Shown here piece after piece: positions 32,338-44,761 of a stretch of DNA of 64,000 nt. The DNA comes from Suillus spraguei. Lineage: Eukaryota > Basidiomycota > Agaricomycetes > Boletales > Suillaceae. The stretch lies in the NCBI GenBank assembly GCA_016800925.1, contig JABCPU010000042.1, positions 124,001 to 188,000 of the forward strand, read 5' to 3'. The translations under genes and the position numbers were made by a program. How positions within the stretch are numbered: position 1 is the first letter of the stretch; each line of letters starts with the position of its first letter. The notes beneath the pieces were generated by a model. The model was not told the origin of the DNA. It made no database searches and was given only the letters and a program-made list of their open reading frames with translations.

Positions 32338-33212
32338 ATGAATCCAAACGACATAGCAAAATATGTGAGCTCTATGCCTACACCTGCCACAGCAGGAAAA
32401 CCATCTGCAGATGAGTTAAAATTAATGAAAGAATGGATTAAGGAAGATGCACAGATGAAGGCAATTATTGGCCGGAAGCTCTCTCCAATCATGCAGAATA
32501 TTCTTGACAAATCTCTCTCTGCTTGCAAGCAATGGGAGATGCTCGCAAAAAGATTCATGCATCTTGATGTCTCCTCGCAATACAAATTATATGTGCAACT
32601 CTTCACTGAGAAGCTCAAAGATGCAGAAGATGCTGCATGGTATCTTGGTATCTTCGAAAATGGCTGCTATCACTTCACTAAAATGCAAATCACGTTCAGT
32701 GATGAAGAAGCCATCTTCATGCTGTTGAATGGCCTTCCTGAGACACCCCAATGGGTCATGTTCTGGGGTCTTACCATGGGACTGTACCAATCTGCTAGCA
32801 TCATAACCCTGTCTCCATCCACAATGACTTCAATGACCTCAACAACTCCTCCAAGCACACTTGTCACATTTGAACAAGTCACCACATCATTTCAGAGGAA
32901 GCAGACAGACAATGAGCCCATTTGAAAATGGCTCATCCAGGCTCTGAGTACACAAATGCTGTGAATGCCTCTGGTCCCAGTGGCAAAACAATGAACCCTG
33001 CCACTGGCATTCGCATCCACAGGCAGAACCAAAGGGAGTTTCGTGCGAAAACCCAGCATGTGTTGGCCTTCTATGTTCACTTACCCATGACTGGGAGCAC
33101 TGTCTCCAGCAAGGGAGTGGCATGGAGGGCAAAGCACCCTGGTCACAGAAAGGCAAGGGGAAGAGGGATGTTGCTACCTCTGCAAACAAATCCAAGGTAG
33201 CTAAGAACCTGG
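32338..33212 (+). pseudogene. Ty1/Copia Gag
   Basis: The first frame (32,338-32,925) has Copia gag content: DELKLMKEWIKEDAQMKAII, KQWEMLAKRFMHLD, DAAWYLGIFENGCYHFTKMQ and LLNGLPETPQWVMF. After one or more frame changes near 32,760-32,930 it continues in a frame with a degenerate Cys/His knuckle and a tail (GSGMEGKAPWSQKGKGK) typical of Copia nucleocapsid. The reading is cut at 33,212 by the family D solo LTR; protease follows beyond it. Confidence 0.75.
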
Positions 33213-35181
33213 TGTGACAGTCCAGCTGGCATGGGCCTTGCATAGGTTCATTTCCATTATTGTCTAGCCCCTATACCACATAGTGCGACCACCCCTAACC
33301 CTACTGCTATTGATATATACAGTTACCAAGGATACCGCACTCTTGCTGGGTTACTGTACCATAGTGCCGAGCCATGTTCCATGAGCTGATGCCCATTGAA
33401 TGCCCATGCTATGCCCACTAGTTCCATTTGGTGCATAGTTTATTCCCATCTACTGCTGCTAATCCCACAGCAAGCCTTATTACATGTAGAACGCGTGCTG
33501 CAGTACATGCAGCACTATTACATATCACTACAGCTAAGTTTCACTTACTTGCTACTACTCTCACCTATTGATTCCGTGTACTTACGATGCATGATAAAAG
33601 ACTGTTAACTTCTCCTCCATACTACACTCCCCTTCTACCATATGTTGGTAGGAGAAGTCACTTATATTATTTCTTACATCATATCACTCGTTTGACAGGA
33701 TCCCCATACCGTTACCACTATCGCTATTTGAATACATCTTCTTTGAAAATCTATCATCTCTGAACTCTTTAAACAGTCTTCTCCATCTTGCTATACTCAT
33801 TGCTATCACCACTACTTGCTGTTGTAAAGATACAACCTAACCTGGGCTGTAGATAAACTACCTCCTAAGTTAGTATGTGAGTCTTATGCTCTGTCTAGTC
33901 TGCTTCACTTGTGAAAACAAGAGTGTCCGACCCTAAAGGGGGATGCCTATTAGTATGGTCAAGTTCAAGTCTAACTTATGTGCGAATGAAGCATCTTGGT
34001 CTGCGGTAAGTTGCCGCAGTCAGCAATGATGCCACTGGAACTAGTGTCATGTGTAGCAGTGCTACCGTGGTCAAGATGTAGTCAGAAACAGTTGCGTTGA
34101 GCGAGCGATGTCAAGCGATGATATCAGCAGTAGCAGTAAGGTTGCGAGCAGTGCGAAGAAACAGTAAAGAAGTCCACGGTACTTTCAGCGATAAAGTAGC
34201 GGTACGTGAGAAGTTCAGTCAAAATAACAGTCAAAAGTCCAGCGGTAACGGAGAACGAGTGTGATAGATTAACGAGCAATAAAGAACTTTAAAGACTATG
34301 TCCACTACTGGGTAGATCCAGAGCTAGACAATAATCCTGACATATAGTACGTGCAATGGTGTAAAATCAGGTACTGTATCATGCAGGGTACGCGGTGCTT
34401 ATATCCTAAATTGTATGTACTTGGAATACTCTAGGCGAGATCAGTAGCACTCTAGTGTAGTAACCGCTGTATGTAAACATAGCATGAGGCACTGCGGCAT
34501 GAGGCAACATGTAATAAGGCTTGCCGTGGAATCAGTGATAACGAACATAAACATAAAACAAACAACACACCAAATGGAGCTATGTGGACGCGGCAAGGAC
34601 ATGGGAGGACATTGGTATGTGGAACATGGTGCGGTAGTTGGCATGGTGTGCAGTAAACGTGGGATGCCACTGGTAATGCTAAAGGGGTAAGATGGCCATG
34701 GACAAGTGGTAACTCCTATAGACGTGAGACAAGTGTCAAAAGATAGGGTTTTAAGCCCAGCACCAATATGTTCGTTACACTGCTATCATTGGTATCATTG
34801 CTAAAACATTGCTATCATCGTAGTCTTGCTGTCGCTCATCATTCGAGCTTTGCTGTCCCTCGGCATACGGTGCCATCATAGTCATCAGCATATGCTATCA
34901 CTCCGTTCATTGTTAGCGCTTATATAGGTACCATCGGTATCGTCGGCATCATCAGTATACATCATACTCAGCAGCGCTATCAGTGGCATTGCTACCGCTA
35001 CCTTCAGTGACACCTTATAGTAGTATCACGCACCTTACATTAGCATTTGGCAGAGTATATCCACTGGCAACCCCTCGGGTTGAACATTCTTGCTCTGCAA
35101 GTATAGCAGCTAGGCAGACTTCAACATATACTAGACTGGGCGGTAGTTTGCTATCAGCCTACCTAGATTGTAGTCTTTACA
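33213..35181 (-). mobile_element. Solo LTR family D inserted in Copia, carrying a nested family A LTR
   Basis: TGTGACAGTCCAGCTGG to TAGTCTTTACA, flanked by the 4-bp TSD CTGG (33,209-33,212 and 35,182-35,185). About 1 kb once the nested family A LTR is removed. Parts (TCCATTTGGTGCATAG, AGCCTTATTACATGT) resemble family A in the opposite orientation, so D and A are related lineages. Confidence 0.78.
33823..34779 (+). mobile_element. Solo LTR family A nested in family D
   Basis: TGTAAAGATACAACC to TTCGTTACA, 957 bp. Flanks CTGT (33,819-33,822) and CTGC (34,780-34,783), a 4-bp TSD with one transition. Very similar to the inverted copy at 38,094-39,044. Confidence 0.87.
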
Positions 35182-35185
35182 CTGG

Positions 35186-37541
35186 CTGTCAATCCTCCTG
35201 TCAGCCAGACTGCTGCATCTGCAGTGGCCACAACACCTGCAAATCATTGTCAGAATCTCTCGTTTTCCATCATTGAAAAGATTGGACAGGACTACTCTCA
35301 CCTTGTGCTTTGCTCCACATCTACAATTCTAGACTCTGGCACTACCTCCATGCTCATTATGGATTGAGACATCTTCTGGACATATATGGAGGGTTTGTCA
35401 GTCAAGTTGAAAACTGCAAATCATGGGTTCCTCTCTACCTCTGGATGTGGAGACTGTGTTGCCAACCTAACTCTCAATGGGCACACCTTCAGAATCAAAC
35501 TCACAGACTCTCTTCATGCCACCAGCACATACATTAACCTGTTATCTGTTTCTCATATGCTGAAGAAAGGATGGTCATGCAATTTTCAGCCATATCTGCC
35601 AAGATGCAAGCTGTCTCACTGCAGGGAGTTTTATGGGCAGATTCCAGAAGTCAATGACCTCTTCTCAGTGGCACTAAGATTCATCCATCCTGGGGAGATC
35701 AGTTTCTACTCTTCTCCCTCTGAAATCCTGGCATTTGCACACATTCCTTTGACATGGGACCTGTGGCATGCATGTTTAGGTCACATTGGCAGAGAGGCAG
35801 TAAAATGTGTATCTCTCATTGCCACAGGAATTGAAGTTGATAAGAACATCCCTTCATAACACTGTGAACCTTGCATCATTGCCAAGCACCCCCAGAAGCC
35901 CTTCCCTCCATCTGAGGCACCTCCTGCAGCTCATCCGCTCAATGTCATACACTCTGACTTGTGTGGTCCATTCCCCATTGTCACTCCTCATGGAAAATAC
36001 CACTTCATCATCTTCCTTAACAATCACTCAAACCTTTTGAACCTCCAACTCCTTTCCACCAAAGACCAGGCACTTGAAGCCTGGTGCACTGTTTAAACTT
36101 GGTGGGAGAATCATCTTAAGTGAAAAGTCAAGGTATTCTGGTCAGACAATGGAGGTGAGTTCATCAATGCTGCCTTCACCAAGGCTCTCCAAGATGCAGG
36201 AATAAAGTGTCAGTTTTCTGCACCATATGCACATCAGCAAAATGGTAAGGCAGAAAGAGCAATGCATACCATCAAAGGTTGTCTGTTTTCCCTCCTAGAA
36301 ACTGCACAACTCCCAGAAAACCTTTGGGAAGAAGTGGCACTGACCATCTGTTACCTATGGAACAGAAGTGAGTCACGGGCATTGCAACCTGGTACCACAC
36401 CCTATGAGATTGTCAATGGGAAACAGTTGGATTTGTCACACTTACACGTTTTTGGCTCCCACTGCTTTGCATGAATTCCCACCAAATTTCAATCAAAACT
36501 CGGTCCTCATTCTCATTGTGCAATCTTCATGGGGTATCCTGATGGAATGAAGGGGTATCATTTACAAGACACAGTCACTGGTGCCTTCTTCATAGCTAGG
36601 GATGTCATATTCAATGAAAATCTCCCATCAGTCACCCACACTTATGACTCTGATGAGTCTGACAAAGACCACAATAACAACCGTGACTCACCAGCACCTC
36701 ACAAGCCTCCTCCCCATCCACCTTCCTCCTCTCCCATCACTACATCACCTTCTCCACCAACTCCTCCTCCCCATCCTCGCAGGTCAACATGCACATGCAT
36801 CCTCACAGAAGGGGGAAAGTCCTTTGCAGAAGGAATCGCAGCCTCTAAGGCATGCCTTCAGGAACTGCAACAGACACGAGTTGAGCACATTGCTTGTCCT
36901 GCTCTCATTGAGGGGGTGCCTGAACATGATGACTCAACTGCTACTTTGGAGGATATAATGGAGGATCTGGAGCCAATTGAGCTGAACACTGATGTTCTAG
37001 AGGTCTTTGCAAAACTAATGATTGAAGAACATGGTCACCTCACCATTTGTAGTAATCGGAAATGTGACCCATACAGTGACAACTATGACATGAAGGTACC
37101 TCCAGCAACCTATGACAAGGCTGTTTTGTGCCAGGATCATGATGAGTGGTTGATGGCTATGCAGAAAGAACTTGGCATCATGGATGAGATGAATGTCTAC
37201 CAACTGACCACTCTCCCAGCAGGACACAAGGCCATTAGTAATTGTTGGGTCCTTGAGTTCAAGGAAGATAACAAAGATGACCTAGTTCACAAAGCATGAC
37301 TAGTTGCTCAAGGGTTCTTTCAAATACCTGGAGTTGACTATGGCACAACCTTCACACCTGTTTCTCAAGACTGCCTCTCTTCACATAATTGCTGCACTTG
37401 CCTGCAAAAATAACTGGGTTCTTGATATGTTTGATGTAACTCATGCCTTCCTTTGGAGGTTCTCAAAGAAGAAATTTATATGCATCAGCTGATGGATTTC
37501 AAGCAGGGGGACTGGAGAGTAATGGTATGGAAGATGTTGTG
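35186..37541 (+). pseudogene. Ty1/Copia protease, integrase and RT N-terminal part
   Basis: Order protease (TILDSGTTSMLI, ~35,325), GAG-pre-integrase (WHACLGHIGREAVK), integrase core (HSDLCGP at ~35,950; WSDNGGEF at ~36,140; QQNGKAERAMHT at ~36,237), proline-rich spacer and RT N-terminus (SNCWVLEFKEDNKDD...LVAQGF, ~37,240-37,318). Integrase before RT shows Ty1/Copia. Stops occur at several points, including KA*LVAQGF at ~37,297, where CGA to TGA explains the stop. The frame is cut at 37,541 by LTR E; the RT continues at 39,388. Confidence 0.85.
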
Positions 37542-39387
37542 TGTTACAAGAACACCTTCTTGCGCCCCTACTATTATTTTTCCTCCTATGCATCACCATC
37601 TACTCTCGTCCTGACAAAGCCTCCATCCTCATCCTTTGCTACCTCATCTAGCTTGCCATCATCACTCCCTACCTTGCCTATGCTTGCCTCCTCCATCATC
37701 GCTAAACACGTACTCTTCTGGTACCCCTCGCGCTCATACATGCTCTTCGTGCTCCCTGCACTTCTTGCATCTCAAATGCCTCTGTTGTGTTCGACACCTT
37801 CCTCTGCGCTTTAACACGCGCTACCCTCTGGTTCACACAAACAACCCTCTGGCTCAAGGACTACATCTGGTGTCGTATTTCCTTTTATCTTTTCCTTTAC
37901 ATCTACCTATGACTCGTGCATCGCCTCATTGGCTCATACCTTTTATACCTTCGGCTCCGCACTTATGACTCCCTTTCACACATGTGTGCATTCATTGGTT
38001 CATACACCTCTGACTCATCTATGAGCATGCATTTTCCTATTGGCTATCTGACTTCATACTTAATCCAGCAATACTTAAGTATTCGCGCTCCGCTGTAATG
38101 AACATATTGGCGCTGGGCTCAAAACCCCATCTTTTGACACTTGTCTCACGTCTATAGGAGTTACCACTTGTCCATGGCTGTCTTACCCCTTTAGCATTAC
38201 CGGCGGCATCCCACATTTACCGCACACCATACCGACTGCTGCACCACATTCCACATACCGATGTCCTCCCATGTCCTTGCCGCGTCCACATAGCTCCATT
38301 TGGTGCATCGTTTGTTGTATGTTCATTATCACTGATTCCACAGCAAGCCTTATTACATGTTGCCTCGTGCCGCAGTGCCTCGTGCTATGTTTACATACAG
38401 CGGTTACTACACTAGAGTGCTACTGATCTCGCCTAGAGTATTCCAAGTACATACAATTTAGGATATAAGCACCGCGTACCCTGCATGATACAGTACCTGA
38501 TTTTACACCATTGCACGTACTATATGTCAGGATTATTGTCTAGCTCTGGATCTACCCAGTAGTGGACATAGTCTTTAAAGTTCTTTATCGCTCGTTAATC
38601 TATCACACTCGTTCTCCGTTACCGCTGGACTTTTGACTGTTATTTTGACTGAACTTCTCACGTACCGCTACTTTATCGCTGAAAGTACCGTGGACTTCTT
38701 TACTGTTTCTTCGCACTGCTCGCAACCTTACTGCTACTGCTGATATCATCGCTTGACATCGCTCGCTCAACGCAACTGTTTCTGACTATATCTCGACCAC
38801 GGTAGCACTGCTACACATGACGCTAGTTCTGGTGGCATCATCACTGACCACGGCAACTTACCGCTGACCACAACACTTCATTCGCACATAAGTTAGACTT
38901 GAACTTGACCATACTAATAGGCATCCCCCTTTAGGGTCGAACGCTCTTGTTCTTACAAGTGAAGCAGACTAGACAGAGCGCAAGACTCACATACTGACTT
39001 AGGAGGTAGTTTATCTACAGCTCAGGTTAGGTTGTATCTTTACACTGCTTCAATCTTATGTATAAATATGTGCAGATAGCCTTTGTACTTCTTTAACTTG
39101 AATCTACTTGATCTTCGACCCTGAACTTCCTTTCAATAAGCTTTTTATAAGCTTATTGTCTCTATTCAAACTTTGTAGAAGGTCATTGCTTCTATGTCTT
39201 TGATCGTCGTCAAGAACCTCATTTCCGTGATGTAGGTCATGAGACAGCGCATAGCGCCCACCTCCAACCAATGCAACTAGCGCACTCCATGCATGCTAGG
39301 AGACTGATACGCATGGCCGCTGCTCTTGATAGAGTGCCCATCACAGACACCACTCAAGTTCCTTAGCACCTGGCTAGGTCACTAACA
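37542..39387 (+). mobile_element. Solo LTR family E in Copia RT, carrying a nested inverted family A LTR
   Basis: TGTTACAAGAACACC to GGTCACTAACA with the perfect 5-bp TSD TTGTG (37,537-37,541 and 39,388-39,392). About 0.9 kb without the nested LTR. Orientation is arbitrary, since no full-length E element is in the window. Removing it and one TSD joins the Copia RT exactly in frame. Confidence 0.88.
38094..39044 (-). mobile_element. Solo LTR family A, inverted, nested in family E
   Basis: Reverse complement of family A: TGTAATGAACATATTGG to TATCTTTACA, 951 bp. Flanks CCGC (38,090-38,093) and CTGC (39,045-39,048), a 4-bp TSD with one CpG transition. Confidence 0.88.
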
Positions 39388-40026
39388 TTGTGCACCATAT
39401 ACAGTTTGAAGCAGTCTGCAATGGAATGGTATGAAAAGGTGAAGGCCATTATGGAGGAACTTGGTTTCATGCACTATGGAGTTGACTATGCAGTGTTCAT
39501 CTTTGACCATGTCAACAGCACTGGGACTCATATGTTTTGTATCATTGGTTGGCATGTTGATGATAGCCTAGGCACCTCCAACTCTTGGTATACATCAAGA
39601 GAAAGATCAATGTGCAGTTTGGTATCAAGGACCTAGGTCCAGTTGACTGTTTCCTTGGTATTCAATTTGAATGTGATCATTTGTCTCATCATCTTTGAAT
39701 GCACCAATCCGAATACATCACATATCTCCTTAAGGAATATGGAATGCTGCAGTGCAACCCTATCTTTCTCCTTCTCAATGCAAACTCCCATTCAACTGTC
39801 CCTCTGACATTTATCCTGTCATTCCCAACCTTGCCAGCAGCTTTCACAAACTCATAGGGGAGCTCCTCTATCTTACTGTCTGCACCAGGCCTGATATTTC
39901 TTACTCCGTCAATACCCTCATGCAATTCAGTGCAAATCCCTTGGACTGTCATTATGCAGCTGCTAAGCACTTGCTGCACTGTGACAGACAAACTCAGGCT
40001 GGGCTTGAAAAGGTAGTTTTTGCATG
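39388..40026 (+). pseudogene. Ty1/Copia RT C-terminal part and RNase H start
   Basis: Continues the RT after LTR E: TIYSLKQSAMEWYEKVKAIM, IIGWHVDDSLGTSN (the FVDD catalytic box, here HVDD) and, in shifted frames, LYLTVCTRPDISYSVNTLMQ followed by FSANPLDCHYAAAKHLL. Ends at a stop near 40,026 before a full RNase H. The 3' LTR was not found. Confidence 0.78.
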
Positions 40027-40459
40027 ATGTCTCATACTGGGACTTTCCTTACCTTAGATTCACACTTTTGATGATTACATAATCACCTCACCTTTCACTC
40101 TTTGCACCACCAAGGTTTCTACTTAGTTCCAGTACTGTTAGCTCCTCTTTTGATTAAGTTCCTGGGCAGCTTACCATAGCTCCTCACTCATTTGAGTTCT
40201 TGTGTAGCTTTTCTCTCTGTAGCTTTTCTAGTTTGGCAGCTTTCATAGCTCACTAGTTAGCTCCTGGATACCTAGTTTTCTAAAGTGAACACTACCACTG
40301 TCTTTGACTGTTTCCTCTCTCCTTCCCTTGAGTTTTGGCTGGTCAGAAGCCCTTTGGGCTGAACATACTGCTCCCTGCTTCTTATACCTGTCCCCCCAGG
40401 CAGGATTGTTTCTCTACAGTGCTACCTTGCAGATACTATCAATTTGCATCTTCACTATG

Positions 40460-40995
40460 TGTCATAGACCATACTTCCGATCTCAGATCCAATCAAGATC
40501 TGATTGATCCTGCTTCTTTCTGGACCATATATCTAATCCAGACCACCCATCTGAAACATCCAGCTTCTCATATTCTAATCTCACTGTGCATACTTGCATC
40601 TATCCCCTGTCAGTGATTCACCTGTACTGGTATCCTGGCTGTGTATATGTCTGTCCTGCTTACTGATCTGTTACCTGTGCTCCATTTCCAACTCACGTTT
40701 ACTGATCCACTGTGCATTTACTAATAGACTTCCATTATACTTTGTACATAGCCCTCGGTCCCAGACTTGCTGATTATTCATGCTAGTTACCTACAGTATA
40801 TATTCTGCATGTACAACTCCATAGAACCTTAGTTAGAATATCAGCTTAGATTCTGCTCAATCTGTTCTTCCAGACTTGAGTTCTCTCCAACTCTAGTCAA
40901 CTTCTGAGACTTAGGATCAGTTCCTAAAGTCTATATCTCCAACTCTACCTTCAGGTAGTCTATTTCTGTTAGTTTCTAGTTAGGACTCTGTCCGA
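40460..40995 (-). mobile_element. Truncated LTR family C
   Basis: Starts TGTCATAGACCATACTTCCG and follows family C (reverse orientation, as at 7006) to TCTAGTTAGGACTC near 40,988, where it breaks at the next insertion. The remaining ~180 bp of family C are not found after 41,749. Confidence 0.75.
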
Positions 40996-41749
40996 TGTGA
41001 CAGTCTAGCTGGTGCTGGCCTTGCATAGGTTCATTTCCACAATTGTCTAGCCCCTATACCACACAGCACGACCACCCCTAACCCTACCACTATTGATATA
41101 TACAGTTACTGAGGATACCACACATTTGCTGGTTACCATACTGAAGTGCTGAGCCATGTTCCATGAGCTAATGCCCATTGAATGTTTATACCATGCCCAC
41201 TAGTTCCATTTGGTGTGTAGTTTATTTTCATCTACCGTTGCTAAATCCCATGGTAAGCACTATTACATGTAGAACACTGAAACAAGGAAATAATAGCTGG
41301 CCTATAGATAGACACAACTATATGTCCTACTGAAGGTGCGAGTATACTGTTTGACCCGAGAGGACTGCAGTAGAAGCAATTTCCTTTAGTTAGTTAGTGA
41401 GAGAACATAGTGAGACTAAGCGCTAGAGTAAAGAAACCACTCTGAAAGTTGCCGCCATCAGCGGTACCATGACAGAATAAGATGAATCAAGAGCGAGAAT
41501 ATGGCAGCAAGGGCACTTGTTAGTGATACTGAAAGTAGCAATAGCAGCAGACTACCAAAGATGAGCACTAGACTGCGGTAACGATCAAAAGTAGCAGCAA
41601 CAGCGAGAATCACCAGTAGCAGTCTGAGACTCCACGATTGAAAGTCAAAGTTTAAAAGGACAAGAGCTTAGCTCATAGTATCCTATGGCAGTAATGAGAC
41701 ACTTGTGTAAAATGGCACTTTCATGATCAGCATGACTTTGTTCACTACA
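40996..41749. mobile_element. LTR related to families D and A, chimeric
   Basis: Starts TGTGACAGTCTAGCTGG, as family D, and follows it to ~41,277 (ATTACATGTAGAACAC). From there it has A-like content in the plus orientation (AGCGGTACC, TTAAAAGG, ending TTCACTACA). Flanks CCGA and CCGC differ at the last base. Either a separate LTR family or a rearranged D/A junction. Confidence 0.5.
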
Positions 41750-43431
41750 CCGCCACATCTAAGACTGCCGCACCATCAACTTTGATGAAAAGAGTGCATG
41801 TTGACTCAGAGGAGAATTTTGAGGATGACGACGATGACATAGAGATGTGGGAAAGTGCATATATTAATCTGCTTTATCATCAGCAGCACAAAAAGAAGTT
41901 CCCATGGCATGAAAGAAGGATAAAGTAAGTTCATTTACAACATATACTTTGTATCTAACAGTATCATGGTGGTTGTCTGGCCCATGTCATCAATCTGGGA
42001 ACACAGACTTTAATTGCTACATACAGTAAATCTCCACACTACACTCCACATGATCCTAAGGCACATGAACCAGACACTTTGAAGACAGGCAAGCACGATG
42101 AGATAGGACTGGTCCATACCATTTGTGTCAAGGTAAGTCTATCTGATGTCTTGGATGCACTGAAATCACTAACAATTTTCATTCAAAGGAATGCTGTCTT
42201 CTTAGAATATGAAAAACAGAAAAGTTCACTGAATTTCAATATTCTCCACAGTCAACAGTTCAGACAAATACCAATGGTTGATCATGTGGTCGTTCACAGG
42301 AAAAAGGGCAAACAACTCTTTCTTGTCTTTGTTTGATCAAAGGACAGGGGGATAAAATCAGTAACTGGCGCAATGCAGTGCTTGTGATTTTATGAAACAA
42401 AGTACAGACTTGTGATGATGATGTGTGATGCTGATATGCGTTGATGCTACTCCTAACTCTCACTAATTAATGGAGTCACTAAGCCGTCTAGCACTGATCA
42501 TACTATCCAATATGTCACTTCAAAACCAACTCTCTGCTGCTCAGGCACTTCATGATGAGTATGATGCAGGTCAGAACAGAGTACACCCTCTTGATGTAGT
42601 CTTAAGTAGCCAAGCTATTGATATTGTTGAATGACTACTAGTCTTATTGTCCTCCCGAATTAACTAATGAAATATATGAATGCAATATTCTCCCCACAGA
42701 AATGAGTTCTGTGTCATAAAGAGAACTAGATATCGTCGACACTAGATGATTAGTAACCTTGCACTAGCTAGTGTGAGAATGTGTGATGATTTGGTGGCTT
42801 GCTGATGTGTCTGTATGTCGTGAGAAATAATGTCCAAAGACTGGAGTGAAATAACTTAATGTTTCACTCAGTATGCTTTCTTAATGCTTAGATTCACACT
42901 TATTATATTGGGTAATATATAATTTATTAGAGGGGCTCCTTGGCCTGCCCTCCTCTGAGTGTGAGAAACTATTGCCTGACTAGTGTACTGGTCACTGGTG
43001 TGATGGTTGTTGACAAGATAGCTTTTTTTTCAGAGGGGGAAAGTGAGCTCCTTATATACTATTCTAAAGGTGGCTGTACATACTACCATACAAGGAAAAA
43101 TGACTCATAGTGACTCAGTATGACTCACCAAGAATGGCTGTGCTTAGCTGTGCTTAGCTGTGCTTAGCTGTGCTAGGCTATGCTTGGCTATGCTAGGCTG
43201 TGCTACTGATTACTAAGGTAAACTACTGTATCTATGGAATCTTCCAGAATGTTATAGAATTCTCTCCTTATGCTGGTCACATGACTGATCACATGATTGA
43301 TTACATAACTCTGTCTTTCATCAGCACTGAGTTGTCATGGTCAAGAGTTGTCAACTCTTTATTTGTACCATTATGTGATCGTAATTTCAGTTCCTAGAAA
43401 GGGTTAGAACCCGGTATGCATCCAGGATGAC
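41750..43431. other. Unidentified region with exon-like pieces and a minisatellite
   Basis: Plus strand 41,780-41,923 reads an acidic exon-like segment (DSEENFEDDDDDIEMWESAY) ending at GTAAGT, and 42,050-42,132 reads another (HEPDTLKTGKHDEIGLVHTI) ending at GTAAGT. They may be exons of an unrecognised gene. No other supported content apart from the tandem repeat at 43,141-43,204. Confidence 0.35.
43141..43204 (+). repeat. 10-bp tandem repeat
   Basis: About 6.4 copies of TGCTTAGCTG, three exact and three variant (TGCTAGGCTA, TGCTTGGCTA, TGCTAGGCTG). Confidence 0.9.
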
Positions 43432-44189
43432 TGTTAAGACCATACTCAAAAGGTAAGAGATCTGCAGGGCTTTGGCCTCAGTTTGTGCACTGTGCCCCTT
43501 TCCCAAGTAATGCCCCTTATTTCAGAGGGAGGATATACGTCCGAAGATCCAGAAGTGGTAGTGTAGCGGATCCGGATGTCCGAAGGTTTCGGATATGACA
43601 TGTCCAAAGGTTATCCAGAACATGGAGATGGAATGAGGATTAAGATTAGTCTCAGAACGAGTTCCTTAACTAGAAACTAACAGAGGTAGACTACCCGAAG
43701 GTAGAGTCAGAGATGTAGACTGTAGGAATCAATCCTAAGTCTCAGAAGATAACTAGAGTTGGAAGTAACTCAAGTCCGGAGGAACAGAATGAGCAGAATC
43801 TAAGATGATATTCGAAATAAGGTTCTACAGAGATTTACAAGTGGTTTATATACTGGAAGTAACTAGTATGGATAATCAGCGAGTCCAGGACCAAGGGCTA
43901 TGTACGATGTATAACGGAAGTCTATTAGTTAATGCACAGCAGATCAGTAAGCATGAGTCGGAAATGAGACACAGGTAATGGATCAATAAGCGGAAGGAAG
44001 TATACACAGCCAGAATACTGGAGACAGGAGGATTGCCAAAAGGAGGTAGATGCAGATGTCCACAAGGGAGTTAGAGTGCAAGAGAGAGAGACTTCCGGAT
44101 GGGTGATCCGGACAGGATCTGTGGACCAGACAGAAGTAGGATCGATCGGATCTGATCGGATCTGATGATCAGAAGTATGGTATATGACA
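43432..44189 (+). mobile_element. Solo LTR family C
   Basis: TGTTAAGACCATACTC to TATATGACA, 758 bp, perfect 5-bp TSD ATGAC (43,427-43,431 and 44,190-44,194). Confidence 0.93.
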
Positions 44190-44425
44190 ATGACCGACAA
44201 CAGACATCCGGTGACAGACTTTAATATTTGAAGTTTGAAGTCTTGAATATTGAATGTCTTTGTAGACACTTCGCTATACCAGTGATGAGCTATCCGGAGC
44301 AGAACTTACTATACAACACTGCTGATTCTTCACATGGTGTCTATTATGTATTACAAGACATTGATGGTGCTCAGCAGAGAACTTACAACAATCCTCCAAG
44401 TCATATTCCACGAGAGTACAACTTG

Positions 44426-44761
44426 TCATACACGAGTATCACTCATGACCACCAACACATGACGAAAATCTCGGTCTGGCCAGCTCAGCAAAATCTCAAA
44501 GAATTCGAAACACTTTCTCCATTGATTATATGACCCACGCGAGCCAGGGCCAGATAGCATACTCGCGAGTACTTGAAGTCCAGCGCTTGTTCTTGTGAGA
44601 AATGCAGCAGTGCGATGACAGTGGTCATCATTGTCACCATCGGCGAAAATGAAGTGCTCAAGTTCGAGGCGAGTGCATTGTGAGATGCCCAACATAGCAG
44701 ATGAGGCAGAAAGGATAGTTAAGAGCTCACGAAGCTCCCGTTTTCGCTGCATAGCGAGCAC
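44426..44761 (-). CDS. Hypothetical protein ORF
   Basis: 111-residue minus-strand ORF starting MLAMQRKRELRELLTIL with protein-like composition (LELEHFIFADGDNDDHC, FFEILLSWPDRDF). No family recognised. It may be the first exon(s) of a gene whose remainder is lost or lies beyond the family C LTR at 43,432-44,189. Confidence 0.35.
   Translation of the reverse strand: MLAMQRKRELRELLTILSASSAMLGISQCTRLELEHFIFADGDNDDHCHRTAAFLTRTSAGLQVLASMLSGPGSRGSYNQWRKCFEFFEILLSWPDRDFRHVLVVMSDTRV

Noticed and set aside
37542..38093. ORFs 37,443-38,098 as a continuation of Copia pol
   Set aside because: They lie in LTR E; Copia RT resumes exactly after its second TSD at 39,388-39,392.
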